64,000 bases of DNA from Amnibacterium kyonggiense (GTDB lineage: Bacteria; Actinomycetota; Actinomycetes; Actinomycetales; Microbacteriaceae). Positions 1-5,849 of this stretch are shown here, piece after piece. Position 1 is the stretch's first letter. Every line of letters begins with the position of its first letter. The notes beneath the pieces were generated by a model. It was not told the origin of the DNA and made no database searches. It was given only the letters and a program-made list of their open reading frames with translations. Location: assembly GCF_004364555.1 (NCBI RefSeq), contig NZ_SOAM01000001.1, positions 868,001 to 932,000 of the forward strand, read 5' to 3'. A program made the position numbers and the translations under genes.

Positions 1-33
1 TGCGATCAACCTAGAGATCCGCATCTGTGTCCC

Positions 34-57
34 GTCTCGCTTGCAGGCATTTGAGAC
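34..57. repeat. Dyad repeat copy 1 (module border)
   Basis: This 24-bp imperfect palindrome follows the pattern GTCTC-N3-TGC-AG-GCA-N3-GAGAC with all fixed positions intact. It is the cleanest of six copies in the first 4.6 kb, all in the same orientation. It overlaps the candidate start of the leucine-rich-repeat gene. Confidence 0.6.
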
Positions 58-1216
58 GTACCTCGGTTCATGGAACTGGTCGTTCGCGTCCGAAGGTTTG
101 TTGCGGGATGCTCTGGGTGTGAGCGAGCGCAGCAGCCTGGATCTGGTCGATGAGTTCCTCATCGAGGTGCTGCCGACGAGTGATCCGGACGAGCTTCTCG
201 CGTACGGGGACACGCACCCGTGGGAGTTGAGCGGCAACCGTCAGTGGCGTTCCCCGGCGACGGTGCAGTTCGCGCAGTCGTTACCGGACGAGTTGTACCG
301 CTCCATTGGCGCCTTGGTCGAGCGGCGCCCGGACACCGGGATCCGGGCGTACGACGGCGCTGATGGCTCATTGAGTTGGCTGCGACATATGCCGGCGGCG
401 GCGCACTTGTCAATTGAGCTCGCTCACGCGGAGCGCTTCGATCCTCTTGAGGATGTGCCTCAGTTGCTCACGCTTTCGCTTGGCGGCACGCTCGGGGCTT
501 CCGGTTCGCTTGGAGTGCTCACCAAGCTGGAGAAGCTGCAGGAACTCGCTCTCGAGGGTCACGCGAAAGGGTTCGATGCTGTTGCTGCACTTCCGCAGCT
601 CCGGTCGTTGTCGCTCTACGCTTCGCGAGTTCCGAGTCTGGAGCCCCTGAGGGGTGCGGTGAGGCTCGAGCTGCTGAACCTGAGCTTCGGTCGCGTCCGT
701 GATTTCTCGGCCATCGCGAACCTGCCATCGCTGCGTGGTGTTGCCATCTGGCAGACCAAGGGAATGACCGCCGGAAACCTGGCGGGGATTGGCGAGCTGC
801 CGGCGCTTGAGGCGCTCGACCTCGGCGCCATGAGAACGGTCGAGTCGCTCGACTTCCTCCGCGGCCGCGCCGCCGGCTCCCTCCGATATCTCCTACTTGA
901 AGGGATGGCTGGGCTGACCGACTGGAACGCCGTCGAGCATCTATCCGTGCTCGAGGAGCTTGGCGTGTGGGGCAAGGCGCCGATAGAAGCCGACGTCGGA
1001 CCTTTGCTGGCCGCGCCGCGTCTGGACGTTCTCGTCTTCGAACAGACCGTCCGCGAGGAGCAGGCAGTCCGTCTCACGAAGGACTTCCGAGGAAGCCACC
1101 TCGCGGTCAACAAGCATGAGCGTCTCCGGTCTGACGGAGACATTCGCGTCGGCTGGCGCTCCGGAACCGTGGACATGCTTCGCACGTCCGTGCATTGCAG
1201 GCAGTGGGTCGGGTGA
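41..1216 (+). CDS. Leucine-rich-repeat-like protein, start uncertain
   Basis: The product is about 391 residues from a TTG at 41, but the frame stays open to the left edge, so the true start may lie outside the window. From about residue 135 to 330 it shows tandem units of roughly 22 residues with spaced leucines (for example LPQLRSLSLYASRVPSL and LPALEALDLGAM), a layout like an internalin-type leucine-rich repeat. The first 130 residues are Trp- and Leu-rich and not recognised. There is no signal peptide or membrane segment, so it is probably cytosolic. LRR folds usually bind proteins; no partner can be named. It is transcribed opposite to most genes in the neighbouring modules. The stop codon sits in the loop of a strong hairpin. 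Confidence 0.6.
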   Translation: MQAFETYLGSWNWSFASEGLLRDALGVSERSSLDLVDEFLIEVLPTSDPDELLAYGDTHPWELSGNRQWRSPATVQFAQSLPDELYRSIGALVERRPDTGIRAYDGADGSLSWLRHMPAAAHLSIELAHAERFDPLEDVPQLLTLSLGGTLGASGSLGVLTKLEKLQELALEGHAKGFDAVAALPQLRSLSLYASRVPSLEPLRGAVRLELLNLSFGRVRDFSAIANLPSLRGVAIWQTKGMTAGNLAGIGELPALEALDLGAMRTVESLDFLRGRAAGSLRYLLLEGMAGLTDWNAVEHLSVLEELGVWGKAPIEADVGPLLAAPRLDVLVFEQTVREEQAVRLTKDFRGSHLAVNKHERLRSDGDIRVGWRSGTVDMLRTSVHCRQWVG

Positions 1217-1227
1217 CCCGACCCACT
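1203..1227 (+). terminator. Hairpin over the stop codon of the LRR gene
   Basis: Two 11-bp perfect arms, AGTGGGTCGGG and CCCGACCCACT, flank a 3-nt loop that is the TGA stop itself. A few pyrimidines but no T-run follow. It probably acts as a transcription terminator. Confidence 0.6.
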
Positions 1228-1250
1228 CTCTCGCCGCAGGCGAATCACAC
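1227..1250. repeat. Dyad repeat copy 2, degenerate
   Basis: A weaker copy of the 24-bp dyad. The core CGC-AG-GCG and the CTCTCTCGC left flank match copy 4, but the right arm reads CACAC instead of GAGAC. It sits directly after the LRR gene terminator, at the expected module border. Confidence 0.35.
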
Positions 1251-1422
1251 GCCGACGGTTTTATTGGCAGGGGAGCGAGACGCTCCGCGAGTCACGGACT
1301 CTCGCGCCCCTCGGCACAGCAAGCGTGGAGGAGCGGTGCGTCGTTCCTCACTCTGCTGGCATAGGTATCGCTTGGCAGGCGTGGGCTAGCGGCGAATAAC
1401 CCCTTGCGCCAACCTAATCAGG

Positions 1423-1614
1423 TCACTGCTGCTGACTCGTGCTGGTGTCGTTGTTCGCGGCAGTCGCGTCGTTCACTGCTGCAGAGGCTTCAGAAGCCTT
1501 CTGCCCGCTCTCGCGAGCCTCGTTCTCTTCGGCAGTGAAGCTACTAACGTCGCGGACCTCGGAGGAGTCTGAAGACGAGCTCGTGTTGGCGTCCGAAGGC
1601 GGAGTGGTGGTCAT
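1423..1614 (-). CDS. Ser/Thr/Asp-rich small hypothetical protein
   Basis: This 63-residue protein is dominated by Ser, Thr, Ala, Asp and Gln, with no hydrophobic segment, and is likely disordered. The start is chosen at ATG 1614 because GAAAGGA lies nine bases upstream; a longer reading from 1632 would translate that ribosome-binding site. It is not recognised as a family. It stands alone between two dyad repeats. It has the look of a small cassette protein, but low complexity makes even its reality only probable. Confidence 0.5.
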   Translation of the reverse strand: MTTTPPSDANTSSSSDSSEVRDVSSFTAEENEARESGQKASEASAAVNDATAANNDTSTSQQQ

Positions 1615-1748
1615 CGTTGCCCATCCTTTCATGATGCGCGGATTGTGCGCTCCGGTCCTTCAGATGCGCTGTGCGCTTGAAGTGCTCGGGTGCCGTGATC
1701 AATTTCAAACTGGGTGGCCTTCGAACCCACGAGCCAGCGGCCCCGGCT

Positions 1749-1772
1749 GTCTCGGTTGGAGGCAATTGAGAC
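1749..1772. repeat. Dyad repeat copy 3
   Basis: A 24-bp copy with intact GTCTC and GAGAC ends and centre TGG-AG-GCA, one base off the consensus. It lies 14 bp beyond the stop of the GyrA-like gene. The bases after it, GGTGCG, are shared with the copy at 4545. Confidence 0.6.
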
Positions 1773-1786
1773 GGTGCGTGTGGTGG

Positions 1787-2716
1787 TCACAGCAGTGCTC
1801 GGAGTTGTCGTAGACCTCCTGGGGAGCCGGCGACATGTTGGACTGTTTCGCGGAGTCTGTGCGGCATCGGTGCTGGAAGTTGCCAGGTTTGGTCGACGCT
1901 GACCGGCCAGACGGTCCGCAGCCATCCTTCTGCCTCGGTCGGGTCGACGCCGTTTCGGAGGAGGACCTGGATTTGTATGCCCGAGCGTTCTGAGCTGTGG
2001 TCTTGGACGTCGGCGATGTAGTGGTGGCCTCCGCCGCGGTGCTGGTTCTCGAAGGATCCGCGCTGGGCGATGCACTGCGTTATCAGGTCGATGTCGACGC
2101 CGAGTGGGTAGCCGGTGATCTCCAGCACGTGTAGTCCCTGTCGTTCGACGGCCGCAATGCGGCAGCTCATCCGCATTTCCGCCGGCTCGCCGCGAAGCAG
2201 TGACGGTAGGTCCCCTTCAACGGTTCCGCCGGTGGGGAGCGTCGGGGTGCCGATGAGGAGGTCGAGGTCGGCGTCCAGGAAGGGGATGGCGTGCTCGTGC
2301 AGGAGGCGGGTCAGAGTGTCGGTGACGGGTTTCGGGTCGAAGGGTGGAACACGGCCGCCGCGGTAGAGCGTGCCCTCGATCAGACTCAGGGGGAGTGGGC
2401 CGATCTTGCCCTGCTCGCTGGCTAGAGCGAGCCGGCCGACAGGGGAGAGACGGACCTCGGTATACGAGGGGTCGGCCGCTGCATCGTTGCCGGGACTGCC
2501 GAAGTTGCCCTGCCCGTCCAGCAACGGAAGATGCAGTCGCCACGACACGGTGAGGTCCTGCAGGACTGTGTACAGGTAGTTGGCCCCGAACCCGGCGAGT
2601 TCGAGGGCATCGAGCACATCAGCGCAGCGGACGTAGGCGGACGCCGGGCCGCTGAGCGCTCCCACCGATTCAATGACGGCGGTCTCGAGAGGGCCAAGAC
2701 CGGTTCGCTCACTCAT
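1787..2716 (-). CDS. Truncated GyrA/ParC-like protein (type II topoisomerase A-subunit core, likely inactive)
   Basis: This 309-residue protein resembles the DNA gyrase A subunit. Residues 45-95 carry a near copy of the gyrase core (PLLDGQGNFGS, PGND and SYTEVRLSP). Residues 165-260 keep LPTGG, a region like the gyrase LVITELPY segment, and DHSSERSGIQIQV. Normal GyrA exceeds 800 residues. Here the N-terminal arm, the HPHGD motif, much of the central loop, the coiled-coil gate and the whole C-terminal domain are missing. The catalytic-tyrosine position is kept (SYTE), but the invariant arginine before it is serine. It should not be able to cut and reseal DNA as a gyrase. Its start overlaps the end of the nucleotidyltransferase gene by 8 bp (ATGAGTGA), so the two are translationally coupled. 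Inference: a DNA- or gyrase-binding decoy or partner protein. Confidence 0.8.
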   Translation of the reverse strand: MSERTGLGPLETAVIESVGALSGPASAYVRCADVLDALELAGFGANYLYTVLQDLTVSWRLHLPLLDGQGNFGSPGNDAAADPSYTEVRLSPVGRLALASEQGKIGPLPLSLIEGTLYRGGRVPPFDPKPVTDTLTRLLHEHAIPFLDADLDLLIGTPTLPTGGTVEGDLPSLLRGEPAEMRMSCRIAAVERQGLHVLEITGYPLGVDIDLITQCIAQRGSFENQHRGGGHHYIADVQDHSSERSGIQIQVLLRNGVDPTEAEGWLRTVWPVSVDQTWQLPAPMPHRLRETVQHVAGSPGGLRQLRALL

Positions 2717-3152
2717 CGGCTACTCGCATCTCCAACCCGTCGACCTCGACCAAGTGCCAGCCCGGGAGGTCATCCTGCACGAACACGTCGACCTGCCCCC
2801 ACGACGTCGATACCGACCACCCGAACATGTCCGCATGCCGAGCCCGCGAAGACCGGATCGCGAAGCGTTGAAGGATGGCACGCATCTGCGTTGTCTCCCG
2901 GCGCGTGACAACCAGGTCCAGATCTCGTGGGATGTGGGTCGCACCGCGGAGCAGGCGGGCGGTACCGCCAGCAATCACACACGGCGCTCCCAAGTCAGTC
3001 AGCAGCAGAGCGAGCTGCACCTGTCGCACACCCGTCATCGCCTTCATCACAGAAGGAACAGCGACCCGAGGGAGACGAAGGCCCTCACCCTGATCGCTCT
3101 CGCCACCGACCACACCCTCCGTCCTACAACCCTGCCCGAGCAGACTGTGCAA
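2709..3152 (-). CDS. Minimal nucleotidyltransferase, AbiEii/MNT-like
   Basis: The reading from a TTG at 3152 gives 147 residues, but the conserved part begins near residue 36 (MKAMTGVRQVQ), so the start is uncertain. The polymerase-beta-type core is clear: CVIAGGTARLLRG followed by PRDLDLVV gives the GG and DxD motif, and VDVFV supplies a third acidic residue. Such proteins transfer a nucleotide to protein or RNA, and several are toxins of toxin-antitoxin or abortive-infection systems. The usual HEPN, AbiEi or Xre antitoxin is absent. The only coupled gene is the GyrA-like protein downstream. The start lies four bases from a dyad repeat. Substrate unknown. Confidence 0.75.
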   Translation of the reverse strand: MHSLLGQGCRTEGVVGGESDQGEGLRLPRVAVPSVMKAMTGVRQVQLALLLTDLGAPCVIAGGTARLLRGATHIPRDLDLVVTRRETTQMRAILQRFAIRSSRARHADMFGWSVSTSWGQVDVFVQDDLPGWHLVEVDGLEMRVADE

Positions 3153-3155
3153 CGC

Positions 3156-3179
3156 ATCTCTCTCGCAGGCAGTTGAGAC
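3156..3179. repeat. Dyad repeat copy 4
   Basis: A 24-bp copy with ends ATCTC and GAGAC and centre CGC-AG-GCA. It lies directly upstream of the candidate nucleotidyltransferase start and 83 bp before the lipoprotein gene on the other strand. Confidence 0.6.
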
Positions 3180-3262
3180 AGGGAGCGTCGCCTACCGCGG
3201 GTATGCGGTCGGAGGAGCGCGCACCTGGACGGGTGGCGTTCCGGACGGCATAGTGCCCTTCG

Positions 3263-3778
3263 ATGGAGCTGACGCGATGCTGGCTGGCGCCAGCGGTGGT
3301 GGTAGTGCTCATGCTGAGCGGGTGCTCGACTGCGCAGGCGCCGGCTTCATTCGGTGAGTCGCAAGACGCACGGAATCTGCAGTGCGTCCACCTCGCGAGG
3401 GGGGATCGAGTTCTGATCGGCGACACGGTGACCAGCCGATCCTCGGCGCTGCGGATCCGGTCAGTGAACCTGGTGGACGCCCGAGGCGTGCGAGTGGTGC
3501 GTGCGTGGTTGTTGCGCACTCCGGGCGGGACGAGTCTCGGCGTGACCGATGTGCCTCCCTCCCGCACCATCGCGTCAGAGATTGGCTGGGATACGCGCGT
3601 CAATGCCGATGGTGCGGAACTGGCTGCGAAGAGTTCGCGCAACGTGGTTCTCGAGGTGCAGAAGACCGCCTCTACGAGGGGGAGCGCGGCGGCTATCAGG
3701 CTCCGCGTGGTCGCGTCGGATCACGAGTACGACGTCGACTCAGGCGTCCGCTACAGGTTCCCTCAGAGGTGCTTCTAA
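3263..3778 (+). CDS. Hypothetical lipoprotein
   Basis: The 171-residue product begins with a lipoprotein signal: Met-Glu-Leu-Thr-Arg, a hydrophobic run, then lipobox LSGC with the lipidated Cys near residue 21. The mature part is a Val/Arg/Ser-rich, probably beta-rich domain with Cys at each end (LQCVHLARGD and PQRCF) that might pair. No family is recognised. It should sit on the outer face of the membrane. Its stop overlaps the end of a small opposite-strand membrane ORF by four bases. It is a stand-alone gene between two dyad repeats. Confidence 0.6.
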   Translation: MELTRCWLAPAVVVVLMLSGCSTAQAPASFGESQDARNLQCVHLARGDRVLIGDTVTSRSSALRIRSVNLVDARGVRVVRAWLLRTPGGTSLGVTDVPPSRTIASEIGWDTRVNADGAELAAKSSRNVVLEVQKTASTRGSAAAIRLRVVASDHEYDVDSGVRYRFPQRCF

Positions 3779-4005
3779 CCGTCTCGGGCCAGCCCTGCCA
3801 CTGCCGCCGAACGAGCACAACGCATTCGTTGTGCGAGGGTGACGAGGGGCGTCGCAAGAAGGGGCGAGACAGTCGTACTTGGATGCGGTCTCGAGTCAGT
3901 CGACGCCACCCGGTGACGGGACGAGCGCGACGACCCGACGACTGTCGCGAGGATCAGCACAGTGATGCCGATTGCAATCAGAGTCGCCCATCGCTCGAGC
4001 CGCAC
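3775..4005 (-). CDS. Possible small single-pass membrane protein
   Basis: A 76-residue reading starts MRLERWATLIAIGITVLIL, giving one transmembrane helix at residues 6-24, followed by a Ser/Arg/Pro-rich tail. It runs towards the lipoprotein gene and ends tail-to-tail with it. No clear ribosome-binding site is seen and no family is recognised, so it may be a chance frame. Confidence 0.35.
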   Translation of the reverse strand: MRLERWATLIAIGITVLILATVVGSSRSSRHRVASTDSRPHPSTTVSPLLATPLVTLAQRMRCARSAAVAGLARDG

Positions 4006-4060
4006 GGTCGAAAGCTAGCGGTCATGACGGGCACGCATCGGGCGGCGCCGCAGGATCGCG

Positions 4061-4084
4061 GTCTCAGCACCAGGCTGGCGAGAT
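4061..4084. repeat. Dyad repeat copy 5
   Basis: A 24-bp copy with ends GTCTC and GAGAT and centre ACC-AG-GCT. It was found by the spacing rule and not by overall identity, and it falls in the gap between two opposite-strand genes, as expected for a module border. Confidence 0.45.
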
Positions 4085-4126
4085 GTCTCAAGTGCAGGGG
4101 ACCGGACACCTGTTGGCGGGGCCCTC

Positions 4127-4495
4127 TCAGCTCGCCACTCGGGCGCCGTCACGTAGTCGGATTGAGACGCTGGTCGCCCCGGAGTCGATGGTCGCGTTTG
4201 CATGTTGGGTCTGTCGGCCCCAGCGCACAGTGACCTCCACTGATCCAGTCGAATTTAGGTTGAACGTCGCAGTTCCCTGTGCACCAGTCGACTTGGTTGA
4301 GTCGTGGCCACCCAAACTGACGGTGACTTTCGCCGATTCGACGGGAGCCACGAAGCAGGTCGCACCATCGCAGACCTCGATCGTCACGGTCGTCTCGAGG
4401 GAGTACGTCGAGGTTGGGGAGGAGCACGAGATCAACGCGAGGACCATCAACGGGATGGTCGTCAATCCTGACGAACGAAGCGCCAGCTGTCTCAT
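4127..4495 (-). CDS. Hypothetical lipoprotein with Ig-like domain
   Basis: Start chosen at ATG 4495, giving 122 residues with a signal of MRQLALRSSG, a hydrophobic core and lipobox LISC; a longer upstream reading would bury the signal. The mature region (VTIEVCDGATCFVAP onward) looks like a small beta-sandwich resembling carboxypeptidase-regulatory or Ig-like folds, with a Cys pair six residues apart that may form a disulphide. No family can be named. It probably stands alone between dyad repeats. Confidence 0.6.
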   Translation of the reverse strand: MRQLALRSSGLTTIPLMVLALISCSSPTSTYSLETTVTIEVCDGATCFVAPVESAKVTVSLGGHDSTKSTGAQGTATFNLNSTGSVEVTVRWGRQTQHANATIDSGATSVSIRLRDGARVAS

Positions 4496-4544
4496 GACTA
4501 GATCGTGCCAGCGCAGGGACGACGCGTGAAGGTCGGACGTGTGT

Positions 4545-4569
4545 GTCTCGCGAGCAGGCAAGTGAGAAC
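4545..4569. repeat. Dyad repeat copy 6
   Basis: A 25-bp copy, one base longer in the right arm (GAGAAC), with centre AGC-AG-GCA. It is the rightmost copy, 50 bp upstream of the lipoprotein start, and shares the trailing GGTGCG with the copy at 1749. Confidence 0.55.
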
Positions 4570-4660
4570 GGTGCGAGATGCTTCGAGGACCCCTCGTCAA
4601 CGGGTGCTGGCGGTTGTCGATCGGCGTCCGGACGCGGATCCGGCCGGCGTCTCAGAAGTT

Positions 4661-4709
4661 GTCTCAGAACTGCCGTCTCGGATCGTTGATACGGCGCCAG
4701 TTCTGAGAC
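4661..4709. repeat. Inverted repeat with GTCTC/GAGAC ends
   Basis: Twelve-bp perfect arms, GTCTCAGAACTG and CAGTTCTGAGAC, enclose a loop in which CCGT and ACGG can extend the stem past a small bulge. The end motif matches the ends of the dyad repeats to the left. It could be a recombination site, an element end or a terminator. Confidence 0.55.
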
Positions 4710-4809
4710 GGGCGGCGCGGGAGGAGGCCAGGGCGGCCTGAGTCCCTCGCTGGCCCCGTCGTTGTGTACGTCGTTCGGGGTGACGGGGGTGGCGAGGGGT
4801 TTCGGGCGT

Positions 4810-4931
4810 CTTGCCCTGTCCTGGCCTGCCACCTCCGCTGACGCGGCTCCCGAACCACCCACACACAGCAGAAGAGCGTTGCTGTGCGTGGGTGGTTCGG
4901 GAGTGCAGGTGGCAGGCCAGGACAGGGCAAG
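4810..4931. repeat. Nested hairpin of element A (candidate replication or transfer origin)
   Basis: The outer stem is 25 bp, perfect, between 4810-4834 and 4907-4931 (arm begins CTTGCCCTGTCCTGG). Inside lies a second stem, 4847-4870 with 4880-4903, 24 bp with one mismatch and a 9-nt loop. An almost identical structure is in element B at 16297-16417. The outer arms are the same base for base, while the inner arms differ by compensating pairs. It precedes the replication-relaxation gene in both elements. That points to a folded DNA or RNA site used by the element. Confidence 0.75.
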
Positions 4932-5079
4932 AGAAGAACAGAGGAAGAGGAAGAAGGAGTAAGGGAGTGGGTGTCAGTTGAAGTGACGGTGAGTGGAGGT
5001 GACAACGGGGTGGTGCGAGTGTCAGAGGACGGTGTTGTCGTTCGGATGAACGAATGAGGACCGGGGAGAGGTGGGGTGA

Positions 5080-5841
5080 GTGTTGCTGGTGGGAGTAGAC
5101 GGTTGGAGCGGGCGGACGGTGTGGGTAACTGATAGGGACCGGTCGATGTTCGAGTGGTTCTCGATCGTGCGGATCGCGGACGTGCAGTCGGTGCGCTGGG
5201 TGTTGGCAGCGCTGAACGGCGTCGACCGACCGGTCTCGGTTCGGCGGGCGCAGTCCTGGTGCGCGCGGATGGAAGCGGCCGGCTTGGTCGAGCGTGCGCA
5301 ACTCGGAGGCCGAGGCGGCGCGTTGGTGTGGGGCACGTACGCCGGGACCGGTGTAACGAGGCCGAATCTTCATCGGCAGACGACACGGCACGAGGTCGCG
5401 GTTGCTGCGGCATCCGCCCGCTACGCGACAGCCGGGTACGCCTGGCAGCGCGACGAGAAGCCGGCACACGTCGGTGGGCACCAGGCAGACGGCGTCGCAC
5501 TCGGGTTCGGGTGGGTCGAGCTGGTCGAGGTGGAGCTGACGCCGAAGCGGCTGCCTCGGTATGCGGCGATCTTCGCGGCGTACCGGCGTCGACTCGATCT
5601 AGGTGAAGCGGACTCCATCAGCTACCTCTGCAATAAGGAGAGCGAGCGGGCTGTGCGCGCTGCGCTTGGCGAGCTGCCGGCCGGTCGATCGATCGCTCCA
5701 CAGGTCGGAGTCCGCTCCATGTACGACCGAACCGGCATCTGGGTCGACGAGACCCTGCCGACCTGGATGATGACGGCACGGGATCGGGCGCAGCGATCGA
5801 CGCGTCGTCCGCGGCGATCCAGCTCTGCAGCACTGTTCTAG
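5080..5841 (+). CDS. Replication-relaxation family protein, element A
   Basis: The 253-residue product has an N-terminal winged-helix-like region (residues 20-80, including VSVRRAQSWCARMEAAGLVERA) and a C-terminal part with HQADG followed by WVELVEVELT and RYAAIFAAYRRR. This is the D...E-x-E pattern of a nuclease-like fold seen in the replication-relaxation family of actinobacterial plasmids and integrative elements. It is probably involved in replication or mobilisation of the element. GTG 5080 follows a GAGAGG tract; GTG 5089 is also possible. It is clearly homologous to the protein at 16579-17301. The integrase starts 9 bp downstream, so the two form an operon. Confidence 0.75.
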   Translation: MLLVGVDGWSGRTVWVTDRDRSMFEWFSIVRIADVQSVRWVLAALNGVDRPVSVRRAQSWCARMEAAGLVERAQLGGRGGALVWGTYAGTGVTRPNLHRQTTRHEVAVAAASARYATAGYAWQRDEKPAHVGGHQADGVALGFGWVELVEVELTPKRLPRYAAIFAAYRRRLDLGEADSISYLCNKESERAVRAALGELPAGRSIAPQVGVRSMYDRTGIWVDETLPTWMMTARDRAQRSTRRPRRSSSAALF

Positions 5842-5849
5842 GAGCGGTC

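Larger units (their letters stand above)
4570..5079. other. Gene-free 510-bp stretch before element A genes
   Basis: No convincing gene is seen. It holds three direct GTCTC motifs at 4649, 4661 and 4675, the hairpin at 4661-4709, the large nested hairpin at 4810-4931 and a purine-rich tract at 4932-4975. It is probably the functional end of the cassette-like region plus the cis-acting control region of element A. Confidence 0.5.

Noticed and set aside
1193-1215. A further dyad copy at TTGCAGGCA near the LRR gene end
   Set aside because: The core word matches, but both outer arms (GTCTC and GAGAC) are absent, and it lies inside the coding end and terminator arm.
1711-1740. A T-arm-like stretch on the minus strand (TCGTGGGTTCGA) considered as a tRNA gene or left att site of element A
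   Set aside because: No D-arm, anticodon arm or acceptor pairing can be drawn, and identity to the tRNA-Lys att core is only a 12-base run of sequence common to many T-arms.
1787-2716. A functional second gyrase or topoisomerase A subunit
   Set aside because: Less than half the normal length, with the HPHGD motif, gate and C-terminal domain missing and the active-site Arg changed.
4597-5500. Two long minus-strand frames of 278-294 codons
   Set aside because: They run through the nested hairpin and antisense to the replication-relaxation gene with Arg/Ser/Pro-rich composition; no start or motif supports them.
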